A stretch of DNA of 64,000 bases from a virus. The stretch is taken from positions 1 to 64,000 of IMG/VR virus record IMGVR_UViG_3300032246_000977; one strand, written 5' to 3'. The position numbers and the translations under genes were made by a program. Under the pieces are notes generated by a model. It saw nothing but the letters and a program-made list of their open reading frames with translations. It did not search any database and was not told the DNA's origin. Positions 7,822 to 18,000 of the stretch are shown one piece after another. The stretch's first letter is position 1. Each line of letters opens with the position of its first letter.

Positions 7822-9353
7822 TGGCAGAGAATACACAACGCAGTCGAGGACGCCCCCAGGGATACAAACTTGATCGTGGGGGCATGCCCACAGAAATGGG
7901 TCCGTTTGTTGGCGTAGTAGTCAACAATGTGGATCAGACACGTGGCGGACGTTTACAAGTGGTGGTTGCAGAATTTTCCGATACCAACAAAGATGGCACT
8001 CAAAATCTAACAGATCAATCCCTGTGGCGAACAGTAAGTTATTGTCCGCCATTCTACGGAGCCACACCCAAGGGTGGCAGTGCCGGCACAGGTACATACC
8101 TATCAGGTAACCAACAAAGTTATGGCATGTGGTTTACACCACCCGACATAGGTACACGAGTTTTGTGCTTTTTTGTCAACGGCGATCCCAATCAAGGTTA
8201 CTATATTGGTTGTATACCTGAACCGGGAATCAATCATATGATTCCAGCTATTGGTGCTGTGCCCAAGGCTCGTGCCGAAGTACAAAATAAAAATCAAGGA
8301 ACTTATACTGCAAATGCTCCACTACTGCCAGTAACTGAAATCAACAATTCTGTTAAAAATCCCAAGACCAACGAAAGTCCCAGATTCTTTGACGAGAAAA
8401 AACCTGTACATTCATTTGTGGCAGCTGCATTGTTCCAGCAAGGCTTATTGGCTGATCCAGTGCGAGGCAGTATTGGTAGTACCAGTCAACGCGAAAGCCC
8501 TAGCAACTGTTATGGAATCAGCACACCGGGTCGTGCAGTTTATCAAGGTGGACTTGGCGGCACCGGCGACGACAAAGCATTAGATACTTTAAACAAACAA
8601 ACATTGGCCGGCCTCAAAGTAATTGGCCGTAGAGGCGGACACACCCTGGTCATGGACGATGGTGATCTTGAAGGCAATGACAATTTGATTCGTATTAGAA
8701 CTGCCAAAGGACATCAAATAACCATGAGCGACGATGGCAATTGTTTTTACATTTGTCACGCTAACGGACAAACCTGGGTTGAGTTAGGACAAGAAGGCAC
8801 ACTAGATGTGTTTAGTACCAACTCAATTAACTTAAGAACACAAGGTACAGTAAACATACATGCTGACGAAGATATCAACATGTATGCCGGTAAAACAATT
8901 AATATTAAAAGCAAGACCAGCACATCTATACAAAGTGACGGTGGCCTGGATGTGGCCTGCAAAAAAGAGCTAACTTTATTTTCCAGCAGTAAACTAGGCA
9001 TTAAAAGCAAAGGAGCCTTGGCGTTAAAAGGCACAACAGGAACCTTTGATGGTGGCAGCACGCTAAGTCTCAAAGGCGGTGTGTTAAATCTCAATGGTGG
9101 TGCTGCTGGGGACATAACAACACCCAAGGGTATTACCAAAACCAAAATGCCATCTACCACATTTAATAACAGCACCGGATGGACCGTAAGTGCCACTGGC
9201 CTAGAAAGTATTGTAACTCGTGCACCAACGCACGAACCGTATCCTTACCATAATCAAGGTGTAGCAGCCAGTGTAAGTTTACAAAAAGGTCAAACTACAG
9301 CCAGCCCTGATTCGCCCACTGTGCCAGATGATTGGAGTATAACCAAAGAATGA
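7821..9353 (+). CDS. 5: gp5-like baseplate central spike protein without lysozyme domain
   Basis: 510 residues. The N-terminal part (about 25-135) is the OB-fold of gp5/VgrG spikes (GPFVGVVVNNVDQTRGGRLQVVV ... FTPPDIGTRVLCFFVNGDPN). The C-terminal half has short beta-strand repeats typical of a triple-stranded beta-helix (VNIHADEDINMYAGKTINIK, then IQSDGGLDV and LKGGVLNLNGG). T4 gp5 has a lysozyme domain between these parts; here the middle (about 185-260) is too short and shows no muramidase motif, so this is a puncturing spike without cell-wall hydrolase. No other hydrolase gene is evident in the virion module. Confidence 0.75.
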   Translation: MAENTQRSRGRPQGYKLDRGGMPTEMGPFVGVVVNNVDQTRGGRLQVVVAEFSDTNKDGTQNLTDQSLWRTVSYCPPFYGATPKGGSAGTGTYLSGNQQSYGMWFTPPDIGTRVLCFFVNGDPNQGYYIGCIPEPGINHMIPAIGAVPKARAEVQNKNQGTYTANAPLLPVTEINNSVKNPKTNESPRFFDEKKPVHSFVAAALFQQGLLADPVRGSIGSTSQRESPSNCYGISTPGRAVYQGGLGGTGDDKALDTLNKQTLAGLKVIGRRGGHTLVMDDGDLEGNDNLIRIRTAKGHQITMSDDGNCFYICHANGQTWVELGQEGTLDVFSTNSINLRTQGTVNIHADEDINMYAGKTINIKSKTSTSIQSDGGLDVACKKELTLFSSSKLGIKSKGALALKGTTGTFDGGSTLSLKGGVLNLNGGAAGDITTPKGITKTKMPSTTFNNSTGWTVSATGLESIVTRAPTHEPYPYHNQGVAASVSLQKGQTTASPDSPTVPDDWSITKE

Positions 9354-11119
9354 GTATTTTTAACTATACTCTCCCGTCAGGTACTAAATTTAGAGTCGTT
9401 GGACCGACTGGTGCCACACAGGCTCAGGCTGATAGAATATTCTATGAACAAGTTGCTTCAGGAAGTTTAGTTGGCTACGAATCAGGACAAACGCTGACTA
9501 GTGCTGCTAGTAAAGCTGTAAAATTTGAACTCAGTCGTCTTGAACGTGGCACAGCTGGTGTAGAAAGTTCTACAGCCCTTGCTGTGGTGTTAGGATTGCC
9601 CACAGTCACTGGCATTCCAGATCTTGTTAATACACCATTAACAAACCCAATCAACCAAGCTGACATAGTGTTGGCCAAAGGCGGCGACCTAGTACCTGAT
9701 CCAATTGGCCCACTTAGTGGTGACGATGTACAAAAACTACTGGCACAAATTACTAACATTGTAGATCAGGCAGCAGATGAAATAACCTTAGAAAAAGGCA
9801 TTGGCAAATACGGACTCACTGCCTATCAACTTGAACAAGCCGGATATGTCAAACCTGGAACCAGTGCCAAATATTTAAGCGATAATCCAAACAGTTTTGT
9901 AGACACAATGAACACTCCTAGTGTATGGACTGGACTTGGTGGAGTGACCTCACTAGATAATATTCTTGCTGACGAAGCTTTGCAAAATAATATACAAACC
10001 GATCTCATGAAAAGTGGATTTGAATCCTTACAGGCCGCAGGAGTCATTCGTACAGTTCCGTCTGCTCAAACAACCACAAGCCAAGGTACAATATACACAA
10101 ACAACGGATTACAAACTTTTTCATCCCTGGCACAGTTGGGCGGAAGCCTAGCACTTTCGTTGTTGTCAAGGCCTGGATCTTTTCAGTTACCTAATTTAAG
10201 TACCATTGCCTCGGGAGTTACAAACAGCCTGACCTCTGGGTTAGGCAACCTGGGCGGACTGGCCAACTTGAATGTTGCTGGCATTGGCACCAGTATTACA
10301 GGTATAACAAATCAAGTAACTGGTCAAATTGGTGCCTTGGTTGCCAACGCCAGCAAGTTTGGCAGCGACGCCACTGCCTTATGGGCCGGTGCCGGTGGAC
10401 TTGGCAGTGTTTCTGCACTTACTGGTAGCTTGAACAACATCGTTGGCGGAAGTTTAACTAATCTGGCTGGAGGAGTTACTGGTAGTTTGCAAAGTTTAAC
10501 TGGAGGATTTGGTAGTAATCTAAACGGAATCACTAATAACCTAACAAATCTAGTCCCTGGATCGCTGGGAAATCTAAATGGGTCAATGGACATACTTGGC
10601 AAGGCCAGTCAATTTGCTACAAATTTTAACAATCCACTTGCTAGTCTTAATAGCCTTCCTAGCATTGGCGACCTACAAGGACAACTTAGTGGCCAACTTT
10701 CAAATCTGCAAGGACAACTTAGTGGCCAACTTTCAAACTTAGAAGGACAACTTAGTGGGCTAGCAGACAATCTTAGCAGTAGCTTTGCTAGTTTAGCTGA
10801 CAACCTTGGCAATTTTGACCTAGGTAGTTTTGACCTGAGCAGTTTTGGAGACCTTGCTGGCGGGTTTGGTGACTTTGGCGGATTCGGCGGTGGTGGTGGT
10901 GATTTAGTTTCTGGAACACAAGTGGCTGCTGGATTTAATAACACTGTAAATCGTAAAACAGTTGACGCAGCTACCAAACGATTTATTGGCAGTGCCAAGA
11001 TTCCGTTGCCTGTGTATGAATACCCCAGTTTGCCTAGTGTGGCTGAACGATTAGACATACAACAAGCAGAGACTGCACTACAATCCTCTAATGACAGTGG
11101 CTATTCTACCGCGGTTTAA
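9350..11119 (+). CDS. virion structural protein, Gly/Ser/Leu-rich repeats
   Basis: 589 residues from the ATG at 9350, whose ATGA overlap with the upstream stop makes it a better start than the in-frame codon at 9332. It opens with FNYTLPSGTKFRVVGPTGAT and continues with IGKYGLTAYQLEQAGYVKPG and TPSVWTGLGG, which I recall from structural proteins of marine T4-like phages next to gp5. From about residue 240 it becomes a long Gly/Ser/Asn/Leu-rich stretch with tandem QGQLSGQLSNL repeats and a glycine run (GGFGGGGGD), then a short ordered end. Function unknown; probably a baseplate-associated or spike-tip protein. It lies between gp5 and gp25. Confidence 0.5.
   Translation: MSIFNYTLPSGTKFRVVGPTGATQAQADRIFYEQVASGSLVGYESGQTLTSAASKAVKFELSRLERGTAGVESSTALAVVLGLPTVTGIPDLVNTPLTNPINQADIVLAKGGDLVPDPIGPLSGDDVQKLLAQITNIVDQAADEITLEKGIGKYGLTAYQLEQAGYVKPGTSAKYLSDNPNSFVDTMNTPSVWTGLGGVTSLDNILADEALQNNIQTDLMKSGFESLQAAGVIRTVPSAQTTTSQGTIYTNNGLQTFSSLAQLGGSLALSLLSRPGSFQLPNLSTIASGVTNSLTSGLGNLGGLANLNVAGIGTSITGITNQVTGQIGALVANASKFGSDATALWAGAGGLGSVSALTGSLNNIVGGSLTNLAGGVTGSLQSLTGGFGSNLNGITNNLTNLVPGSLGNLNGSMDILGKASQFATNFNNPLASLNSLPSIGDLQGQLSGQLSNLQGQLSGQLSNLEGQLSGLADNLSSSFASLADNLGNFDLGSFDLSSFGDLAGGFGDFGGFGGGGGDLVSGTQVAAGFNNTVNRKTVDAATKRFIGSAKIPLPVYEYPSLPSVAERLDIQQAETALQSSNDSGYSTAV
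10676..10759 (+). repeat. 33 bp in-frame tandem repeat
   Basis: Two near-identical 33 bp units (10676-10708 and 10709-10741) start CAAGGACAACTTAGTGGCCA, followed by a partial third unit. They encode QGQLSGQLSNL repeats inside the structural protein. Copy number could vary between strains by slippage. Confidence 0.8.
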
Positions 11120-11125
11120 TAAAGA

Positions 11126-11134
11126 GTAAATACA
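11126..11134 (+). promoter_or_regulatory. late-type motif before gp25
   Basis: GTAAATACA matches RTAAATAY, but ends only 4-5 bases before the gp25 ATG at 11138. If it is a promoter with T4-like spacing, the transcript would begin at or next to the start codon. AAAGAG at 11121-11126 could serve as a ribosome binding site for upstream transcripts. Confidence 0.4.
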
Positions 11135-11137
11135 GTC

Positions 11138-11512
11138 ATGCCAACATTTATCGGATTTAATACAATTGATCAATATAAAAAATTCACAGTTGTAGACTTT
11201 GAATTAATCAAACGTGATCTACTCAATGCTCTTAACATACGACAAGGGCAACTGGTAGGTAGACCTGCTTATGGCACAGTGATCTGGGATTATGTGTTTG
11301 AGAATCAAACACAAGAAACTGAACGTCAAATCACCGCGGAAATACAACGTGTGTGTGGCGGCGATCCCAGACTATATCTTGCCGGAGTACAACTATTTCC
11401 ACAGCAAAATGGCATGCTAATTCAAGTAGAAATACAGGCCGTTCCTAGTAGCGATGCCGAGCGTTTGAGTATCTTTTTTGATCAACAACAACGCCAGGCC
11501 AGCTATGTTTAA
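11138..11512 (+). CDS. 25: gp25-like baseplate wedge protein
   Basis: A 124-residue protein of the gp25/GpW-related wedge family, close to T4 gp25 (132 residues). The characteristic stretch is GRPAYGTVIWDYVFENQTQE, followed by the pattern ERQITAEIQRV and a C-terminal beta-strand (MLIQVEIQAV). In T4-like baseplates gp25 bridges wedge proteins and starts sheath assembly, and it is conserved down to R-type pyocins and type VI secretion (TssE). It lies immediately before gp6, as in many contractile tail clusters. Confidence 0.85.
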   Translation: MPTFIGFNTIDQYKKFTVVDFELIKRDLLNALNIRQGQLVGRPAYGTVIWDYVFENQTQETERQITAEIQRVCGGDPRLYLAGVQLFPQQNGMLIQVEIQAVPSSDAERLSIFFDQQQRQASYV

Positions 11513-11532
11513 CTACCCAGTTTATTAATCCC

Positions 11533-11540
11533 ATAAATAC
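11533..11540 (+). promoter_or_regulatory. late promoter motif before gp6
   Basis: ATAAATAC lies 18 bases before the gp6 ATG, the same distance as the motif before the 2338 gene, with AGGA (11549-11552) as ribosome binding site in between. It occupies the 45 base gap between gp25 and gp6. Confidence 0.55.
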
Positions 11541-11557
11541 AAAAACACAGGATTATC

Positions 11558-14500
11558 ATGGCCAAGACTACTAGACAAACTGCGATATTTGGAGTTGAAG
11601 ATTGGAAACGAATCTATCAAACCTATCGCGAAGCTGACTTTCAAAGTTACGATTTTGAAACCTTACGCAAAAGTTTTGTAGACTACTTACGCCTGTATTA
11701 TCCAGAAACATTTAATGACTATATTGAAAGTTCAGAATTTATTGCCTTGCTTGATGTCATGGCATTCATGGGTCAAGCCTTGGCCTTCCGTACAGATTTA
11801 AACACACGTGAAAACTACCTAGACACAGCTGAACGTAGAGACAGTGTTGTACGCTTGGCCAACTTGGTCAGCTACACTCCCAAACGCAACACCGAATCAC
11901 ACGGTTATCTCAAAGTATTTTCTGTAGTGACCACAGAAAACGTAGTTGACTACAACGGCATTAACCTGGCCAACGTTACAGTAAACTGGGCAGACCCTAG
12001 CAACTTTGACTGGCAAGAACAGTTTACCGCCATTGTCAATGCCAGCTTAGTAGACACTCAACGTGTGGGTCGTCCTGGTGCAAGAAATACTATTTTAGGT
12101 GTACGCACTGACGAATACACTATTAATTTGATTCCTGGATTCCTGCCAGTGATACCTTACACCGCAACCATTGATGGTGTAAACATGCCGTTTGAAGCAG
12201 TCAACGCCACTGCCACTGGAAAAGAATTTATTTACGAACCTAGTCCAAGGCCCAACGGACAATTTAATGTGTTGTTCCGCAATGACGAATTGGGCTTTTC
12301 ATCAGCCAACACTGGTTATTTCTTCTTGTTCAAGCAAGGCGTACTACAGAATCAAGATTTTAACTTGCCAGAGCGTGTGGCCAATCGTACAGTTAACATC
12401 AACATTGAAGGTGTCAACAATACCGACCGTTGGGTCTATCAGTTAGACAACGTAGGCAACATTGCCAAAGAATGGACCTTTGTTGAAAGCGTTTATGGTG
12501 CTGCCATTGAACAGCTGGCACCCGATACAAGAACAATATTTTCTGTATCCAGTCGTGTCAATGATCAAATCACACTAAACTTTGGCGACGGTGTTTTTTC
12601 AACTATTCCAGTGGGAATCTTCCGTTGTTATGTTCGTGCGTCAAATGGATTGCAGTACATTATCAATCCAGAAGAAATGCAAAGTGTACAGATTCCTATC
12701 AGTTATGTAAGTCGTACCGGACAGATTGAAACTATTACCTTTACCTGCGGTATCACAGAACCTGTTAGCAACGCCCAGGCACGTGAAACAATTGATGAGA
12801 TCAAACAACGTGCTCCGGCTCGTTACTACACACAGAATCGTATGGTCAACGGCGAAGACTACAATAACTTTCCCTTTACCGCCTACAACTCCATATTAAA
12901 AAGCAAAGCACTAAATCGTGCGTCAATTGGCACAAGTCGTTATCTTGATCTGGTTGACGGCACAGGCAAATATTCCAGTACCAATTCATTTTTCAGCGAC
13001 GGTGCACTGTATCAAGCAGTGAATACACCAGCGTTTCAGTTTACATATTTGACTACTAATGACGTGACTGATGTGATTATTAATCGACTAACACCATTGT
13101 TGATTGAAGCCGGAGCCCAACAATTTTATTATAATTATTACACTCGCCCAAGTCTCTTGGTGCTTAACAACACTTGGAATCAAAGCACTACACTGGCCAA
13201 CGAAACAACTGGATACTTTGAAAACAGTCTAGGCAATCCTGTGAGCATTGGCACCTATGCCAGCAACAATATGAAATATGTTCTGGTTGGTTCTCTAGTT
13301 AAATTTGTTCCGCCAGCTGGATACTTCTTTGACGAAAACAACAATCTCAAAGCAGGAACTCCTACTCGTGCCGATGAAAAAACAGTTATCTGGGCCAGCC
13401 CAACGGCAGTATACCTTGACGGAACGGCCCAAGGACTTGGTAATTTGCCTAATGGTCAAGGACCAGTAGTTCTTAATAACTATGTGCCAACTGGTGCAAT
13501 TGCTGCACAGGTTATTCCGTTGTTTATCACAGATTTCTCAACAACCCTAAGACAAAGTATACTTGATCAAATTTTGTTAAATCAAAACTTTGGACTAGGC
13601 TATGACAGCACAGGTACAGTCACAGGAACACCATACACTTGGTATGTAATCACTGCTAGCAATCTTGCTGTAGATGCACAGTGGAGCACCACCAATGCTG
13701 GCAGTACCTCGGGTACAAATGCTGATGCCAGTTGGTTTATACAAGCCACAACTGATGGTCAAAAATACACCATAGTTTCTCGTAGCTTAGACTACTATTA
13801 TGGTAGTGTATTACAAAACAGATTCTTCTACTTTGGCAGTCAAAAAATTTACGACAGCCGCAACGGCACAGTGATCAGCGATTTTGTCAATGTGCTAAAA
13901 ACCAACAGCAAACCAGATAACAATACACCACTTGAAGGTGATACTCGATTAAAAATTATTGGCCAGCCAGTGCAAAGTGATGGCTATGTTGATGATTTTC
14001 AAGTCCTAGTCGGGTTTGAAGACATGGATAGTGATGGTGTTCCTGACGATCCTGACTTCTTTAATACAATTGTAGCACCTGCAATCAATCCAAATTTAAA
14101 ATTGGTATTCCTGCAACAAACTGTGGACTTTGACAATCTCCAGAGATATCTATTAGTTGAAAATGGCGTGGTTAATAGTTCATATGCTACCTTGAATGAC
14201 ATTGAACTGGTTAAAGATGAATATTTGGTTGGTCAAGTGTTCTACGCTTATAATCCTACCAATGCTACCACAAACATTGATTACAGTGCTGGATTATTTT
14301 ATACCATGGTGCTCAACTCGTCAGGTGTTAAAGTATTAGAACTCAACAATCAATTCATAGCCCGTGTTGGCCGCCAAGACTTATACACACAATATCGTCA
14401 TAATAGTCCATTGACCAGTCGTCTTGATCCAGGCAGTACAAATATCATTGACTTGTATGTTGTAACTTTGGCCTACTACACAGCCTATCAAAACTGGATC

Positions 14501-15013
14501 AAAGACTCCACAGGCACTGTGGTAGAACCAACACCACCAACCATTGATCAGCTTACCACAGAGTATGCAGGCCTACAAGATTATAAAATGATTAGTGACA
14601 ACGTGATTGTCAACAGCGTACAGTTCTTGCCACTGTTTGGTGCCAAGGCACCGGAAGAATTACGTGCCACAATTAAAGTTATCAAATCTGCACAGAGCAC
14701 AGCCAGTGTCAGTGAAATTAAAAATTTAGTAGTGGCCAACATGGATGCCTACTTTAGTATTGACAAGTGGGACTTTGGCGACACATTTTATTTCAGTGAA
14801 TTGGCCGCATACATACATGCACAGATTGGCGACGTGGTAAGTAGTGTAGTGTTAGTTCCATTGAATCCAGAAAAATACTTTGGCGACCTGTATGAAATAC
14901 GCAGTGCTCCTAATCAAATTTTTGTCAATGCCGCTACAGTTAATAACATTGAGGTAATTCAAGCATTGACTTCAACTAATATTAGAACTGCTCCAGGTAG
15001 TGGAGTAATTTAA
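11558..15013 (+). CDS. 6: gp6-like baseplate wedge protein (baseplate J family)
   Basis: 1,151 residues, larger than T4 gp6 (660). The N-terminal part carries the expected start of this family (FQSYDFETLRKSFVDYLRLY, FNDYIESSEFIALLDVMAFM) and a central J-like part with YYTQNRMVNGEDYNNFPFTA. gp6 forms the inner ring of the wedge and drives baseplate opening. The C-terminal part contains KVIKSAQSTASVSEIKNLVV and DTFYFSELAAYIHAQIGDVV, matching the dimerisation region position in gp6. Inserted loops explain the extra length. The stop overlaps the next start (TAATG). Confidence 0.82.
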   Translation: MAKTTRQTAIFGVEDWKRIYQTYREADFQSYDFETLRKSFVDYLRLYYPETFNDYIESSEFIALLDVMAFMGQALAFRTDLNTRENYLDTAERRDSVVRLANLVSYTPKRNTESHGYLKVFSVVTTENVVDYNGINLANVTVNWADPSNFDWQEQFTAIVNASLVDTQRVGRPGARNTILGVRTDEYTINLIPGFLPVIPYTATIDGVNMPFEAVNATATGKEFIYEPSPRPNGQFNVLFRNDELGFSSANTGYFFLFKQGVLQNQDFNLPERVANRTVNINIEGVNNTDRWVYQLDNVGNIAKEWTFVESVYGAAIEQLAPDTRTIFSVSSRVNDQITLNFGDGVFSTIPVGIFRCYVRASNGLQYIINPEEMQSVQIPISYVSRTGQIETITFTCGITEPVSNAQARETIDEIKQRAPARYYTQNRMVNGEDYNNFPFTAYNSILKSKALNRASIGTSRYLDLVDGTGKYSSTNSFFSDGALYQAVNTPAFQFTYLTTNDVTDVIINRLTPLLIEAGAQQFYYNYYTRPSLLVLNNTWNQSTTLANETTGYFENSLGNPVSIGTYASNNMKYVLVGSLVKFVPPAGYFFDENNNLKAGTPTRADEKTVIWASPTAVYLDGTAQGLGNLPNGQGPVVLNNYVPTGAIAAQVIPLFITDFSTTLRQSILDQILLNQNFGLGYDSTGTVTGTPYTWYVITASNLAVDAQWSTTNAGSTSGTNADASWFIQATTDGQKYTIVSRSLDYYYGSVLQNRFFYFGSQKIYDSRNGTVISDFVNVLKTNSKPDNNTPLEGDTRLKIIGQPVQSDGYVDDFQVLVGFEDMDSDGVPDDPDFFNTIVAPAINPNLKLVFLQQTVDFDNLQRYLLVENGVVNSSYATLNDIELVKDEYLVGQVFYAYNPTNATTNIDYSAGLFYTMVLNSSGVKVLELNNQFIARVGRQDLYTQYRHNSPLTSRLDPGSTNIIDLYVVTLAYYTAYQNWIKDSTGTVVEPTPPTIDQLTTEYAGLQDYKMISDNVIVNSVQFLPLFGAKAPEELRATIKVIKSAQSTASVSEIKNLVVANMDAYFSIDKWDFGDTFYFSELAAYIHAQIGDVVSSVVLVPLNPEKYFGDLYEIRSAPNQIFVNAATVNNIEVIQALTSTNIRTAPGSGVI

Positions 15014-18000
15014 TGGCACGAGTTCGTACAGTTGAATTCCTGCCAGAAATATTTCAAACGCCGGTCAATCGGCAGTTCCTCAACGCCACTTTAGATCAGC
15101 TAGTACAAGAACCAAACTTTAGTAAGACACAAGGTTTTGTTGGACGCAAGGTTGGCCCTGGTGTTAACCCAGCCGACAAGTATGTAATCGAACCAACTAA
15201 AGTTCGCAATGATTATCAATTAGAGCCCGGTGTTATCAGTTTACAACCTGATGATAACGGTACCATATTAGACGCAATTACCTATCCAGGCATCAATGAT
15301 GCATTGAGATTACAAGGTGCCAATGTGACTAACCCAGATAGTATGTACGGCAGTGAATACTACACCTGGGACCCATTTGTTGATTTTGATAAGTTCATAA
15401 ACTACAGCCAATATTATTGGCAACCTGCTGGCCCATTGGCTGTGGACGTAGGAGCCATTGGGGTGCCATTAACTGATGACTTTGTTGTGACTCGTGCCAA
15501 CGGAGTATACACATTCAGCGGAATTCCTGGAACCAACCCAACATTAACTTTGGTGCGTGGCGGCAATTACACGTTCCAAGTTGCACAAAATGCCACAGAA
15601 GACATAAACTTTCGCGTACAAAATTCAGGTACTAGTGCCTATGTAATTGACTACGAAACTAATCCCACGCTGACTTTGGTTCGCGGCAACACCTATACCT
15701 TTACGCTGTCATTAAGTGGCCCATTTGCTTTTTACATCAAAACAGAAGCCACCCTAGGTAACACTGAGTTATATAATGGTGTACTATCAGATGGTAGTCC
15801 TGCTGTTACTAACAATGGTGCATATACTGGAACTGTTACATTTACCGTGCCACAAGATGCTCCAGACGTGTTGTATTATGCTAATTCCACACAGCTTAAT
15901 ATGCGTGGAACTTTTGTAATTGAAGATGCTACACCAGGCACTGGTCCTGGCTTCTGGATTCAAACCGATCCAGGTGTTAACGGAGTATTGCCTTATGCTA
16001 CCAATATCAGCAGCAGAGATGTACTAGGAGTTATCAACAATGGCGAAGATCTTGGCACTGTATCATTTGATGTGCCTCTAAGTACTGCCCAAGATTTTTA
16101 TTATGGTCTATCTAAGATTGGCAACATTGCTGGTAAGCCAGCTGGTACTGTTGATCTAGTGACCACATTAAAATTTAACGAAATCAACAATCAGTTCATT
16201 ACTACCAACGACAATGGCAATATTGTTCCAGGACCATTTTTTGTAGCCAATCCAGCTGGCATCGATGGCATTACAGAATTAGATGGAAAGACCATTGTAT
16301 TTTTAAATCAAGAACCAGATACTGAATCAGGCGGCTGGCAAATAACCACACAGTTTGATCCAATCACAAGAACAGTTCCTAATCAAGTATCAGTGACACA
16401 AAGTTACGACGTCAACGGTCAACCCTACGACGATCAACCGTACGAAACACTCAGTAATGCTATCGTAAGCGGAAGCCCAGATCCCAAAGACGGTCAAGCA
16501 GGCACGTATGATAGCATACCATTTGATCAAACCACAGATATTACTACGCAAAGTGCCCGCTACAGTGTTTGGCAAATACAATATGTGACAGCCAACGACG
16601 GATCCAAGTATATAAAATTAAACAGTGTGCTGTCTGTGGCCAACTTGGAAAAGTTTCAAATTCTTTATGGAACACAATATGCCACTACTGAGTGGTATAA
16701 AAATGCCGAAGGATATTTTGAAGAATTTCCTTTGTTGACTGCAATTAAAAGTCTGTTATGGTACCAAGACGGAACTGACCCAGAGATTTTTGGACAGATT
16801 AGGTTAATTGACCAAGACAAACAAGCTACACTGTTTATTGAAGACATTGTTGGTCAACAAAATTACACCAGCCCTAATGGTGTGGTGTTTACCAATGGAC
16901 TGAAGGTTCAATTCCGTGGAGAGGTTGAGCCAGCCAGCTACCAAAATAATTCATACTATGTCGAAGGAGTAGGCACAGCTATACAACTGTTGCCTGTAAC
17001 AAATTTTGTCACTCCTGAACCCTATACCAACAGTCAAACAATACCATACGACTCAACACCGTTTGATGTTGGCAACTACGATGCTTCGCTGAACGCACCA
17101 TTAGTGCCAGATTATCTGGTTATAAATCGTGCCAGCCCAGATCTTAATGCATGGACACGAACCAATCGTTGGTTCCATATTGACGTTATAACTTACGCCG
17201 CAGAACTCAACGGCTTGACACCAACTGTGGATCAAAACTATAGAGCACGTCGCCCTATTTTAGAATATCGCGCCGGTACTCGATTATTTGATTATGGCAC
17301 ACAAGGTAAACAACCAATTGATGTTATTGATTTCACCGCTACTGACGCCTTGAGTACTATTAACGGAACTACAGGATATTCAATTGACGGATACTCACTC
17401 CTTCAAGGTAGTCGGGTTATATTTGCTGCTGACACCGATAGTCAGGTAAGAAATAAAATTTATCAAGTAGAATTTATTACTCCAGATACAGTACCACCAG
17501 AGATTCCACAACCAATTATTAACTTGGTACCTGCCCCAGATGCTACTGTGTTGTACAATCAAAGTACTGTGTGTCTAAGTGGTGTTACCTTGCAAGGCAA
17601 GGCTTTTTGGTTTGACGGTGTTGAATGGTTAGAGTCTCAAGAAAAGACCACAGTTAATCAAGCACCATTGTTTGATGTTTACAACACCAACGGTGTTAGT
17701 TTTGGCGATCGTGCGGCATATCCAAGTACTACTTTCCGCGGTTGTAAGCTGTTTAGTTACGCAACCAGCAATCTCAGTCCAGACGCTGTGCTAGGATTTC
17801 CTTTAAGATATTTGAGCCTGGATAACATTGGTGATATTGTTTTTGACAATAATCTTTATACAGACACCTTTGGTTATGTACTAGGATCAACAGGTCAGAC
17901 TGTCGATGTCAGTAGTGGATTTGTAAGACAGTATTCTAACAGACTAGATTATCGTAGAGAAATTGGCTGGCAACCAGCTGCTACACGCAGTATTCAAAGA

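Noticed and set aside
8756-9196. Minus-strand open frame of 146 residues opposite the gp5-like gene
   Set aside because: Hydrophobic low-complexity shadow of the beta-helix coding region; no start signal or family pattern.
10676-10759. Possible CRISPR-like direct repeats
   Set aside because: The units are contiguous, in frame and part of a coding repeat; there are no unique spacers.
10609-11058. Minus-strand open frame of 149 residues rich in Pro/Ser/Lys
   Set aside because: It is a shadow of the Gly/Ser/Leu repeat coding region and only reflects the repeat.
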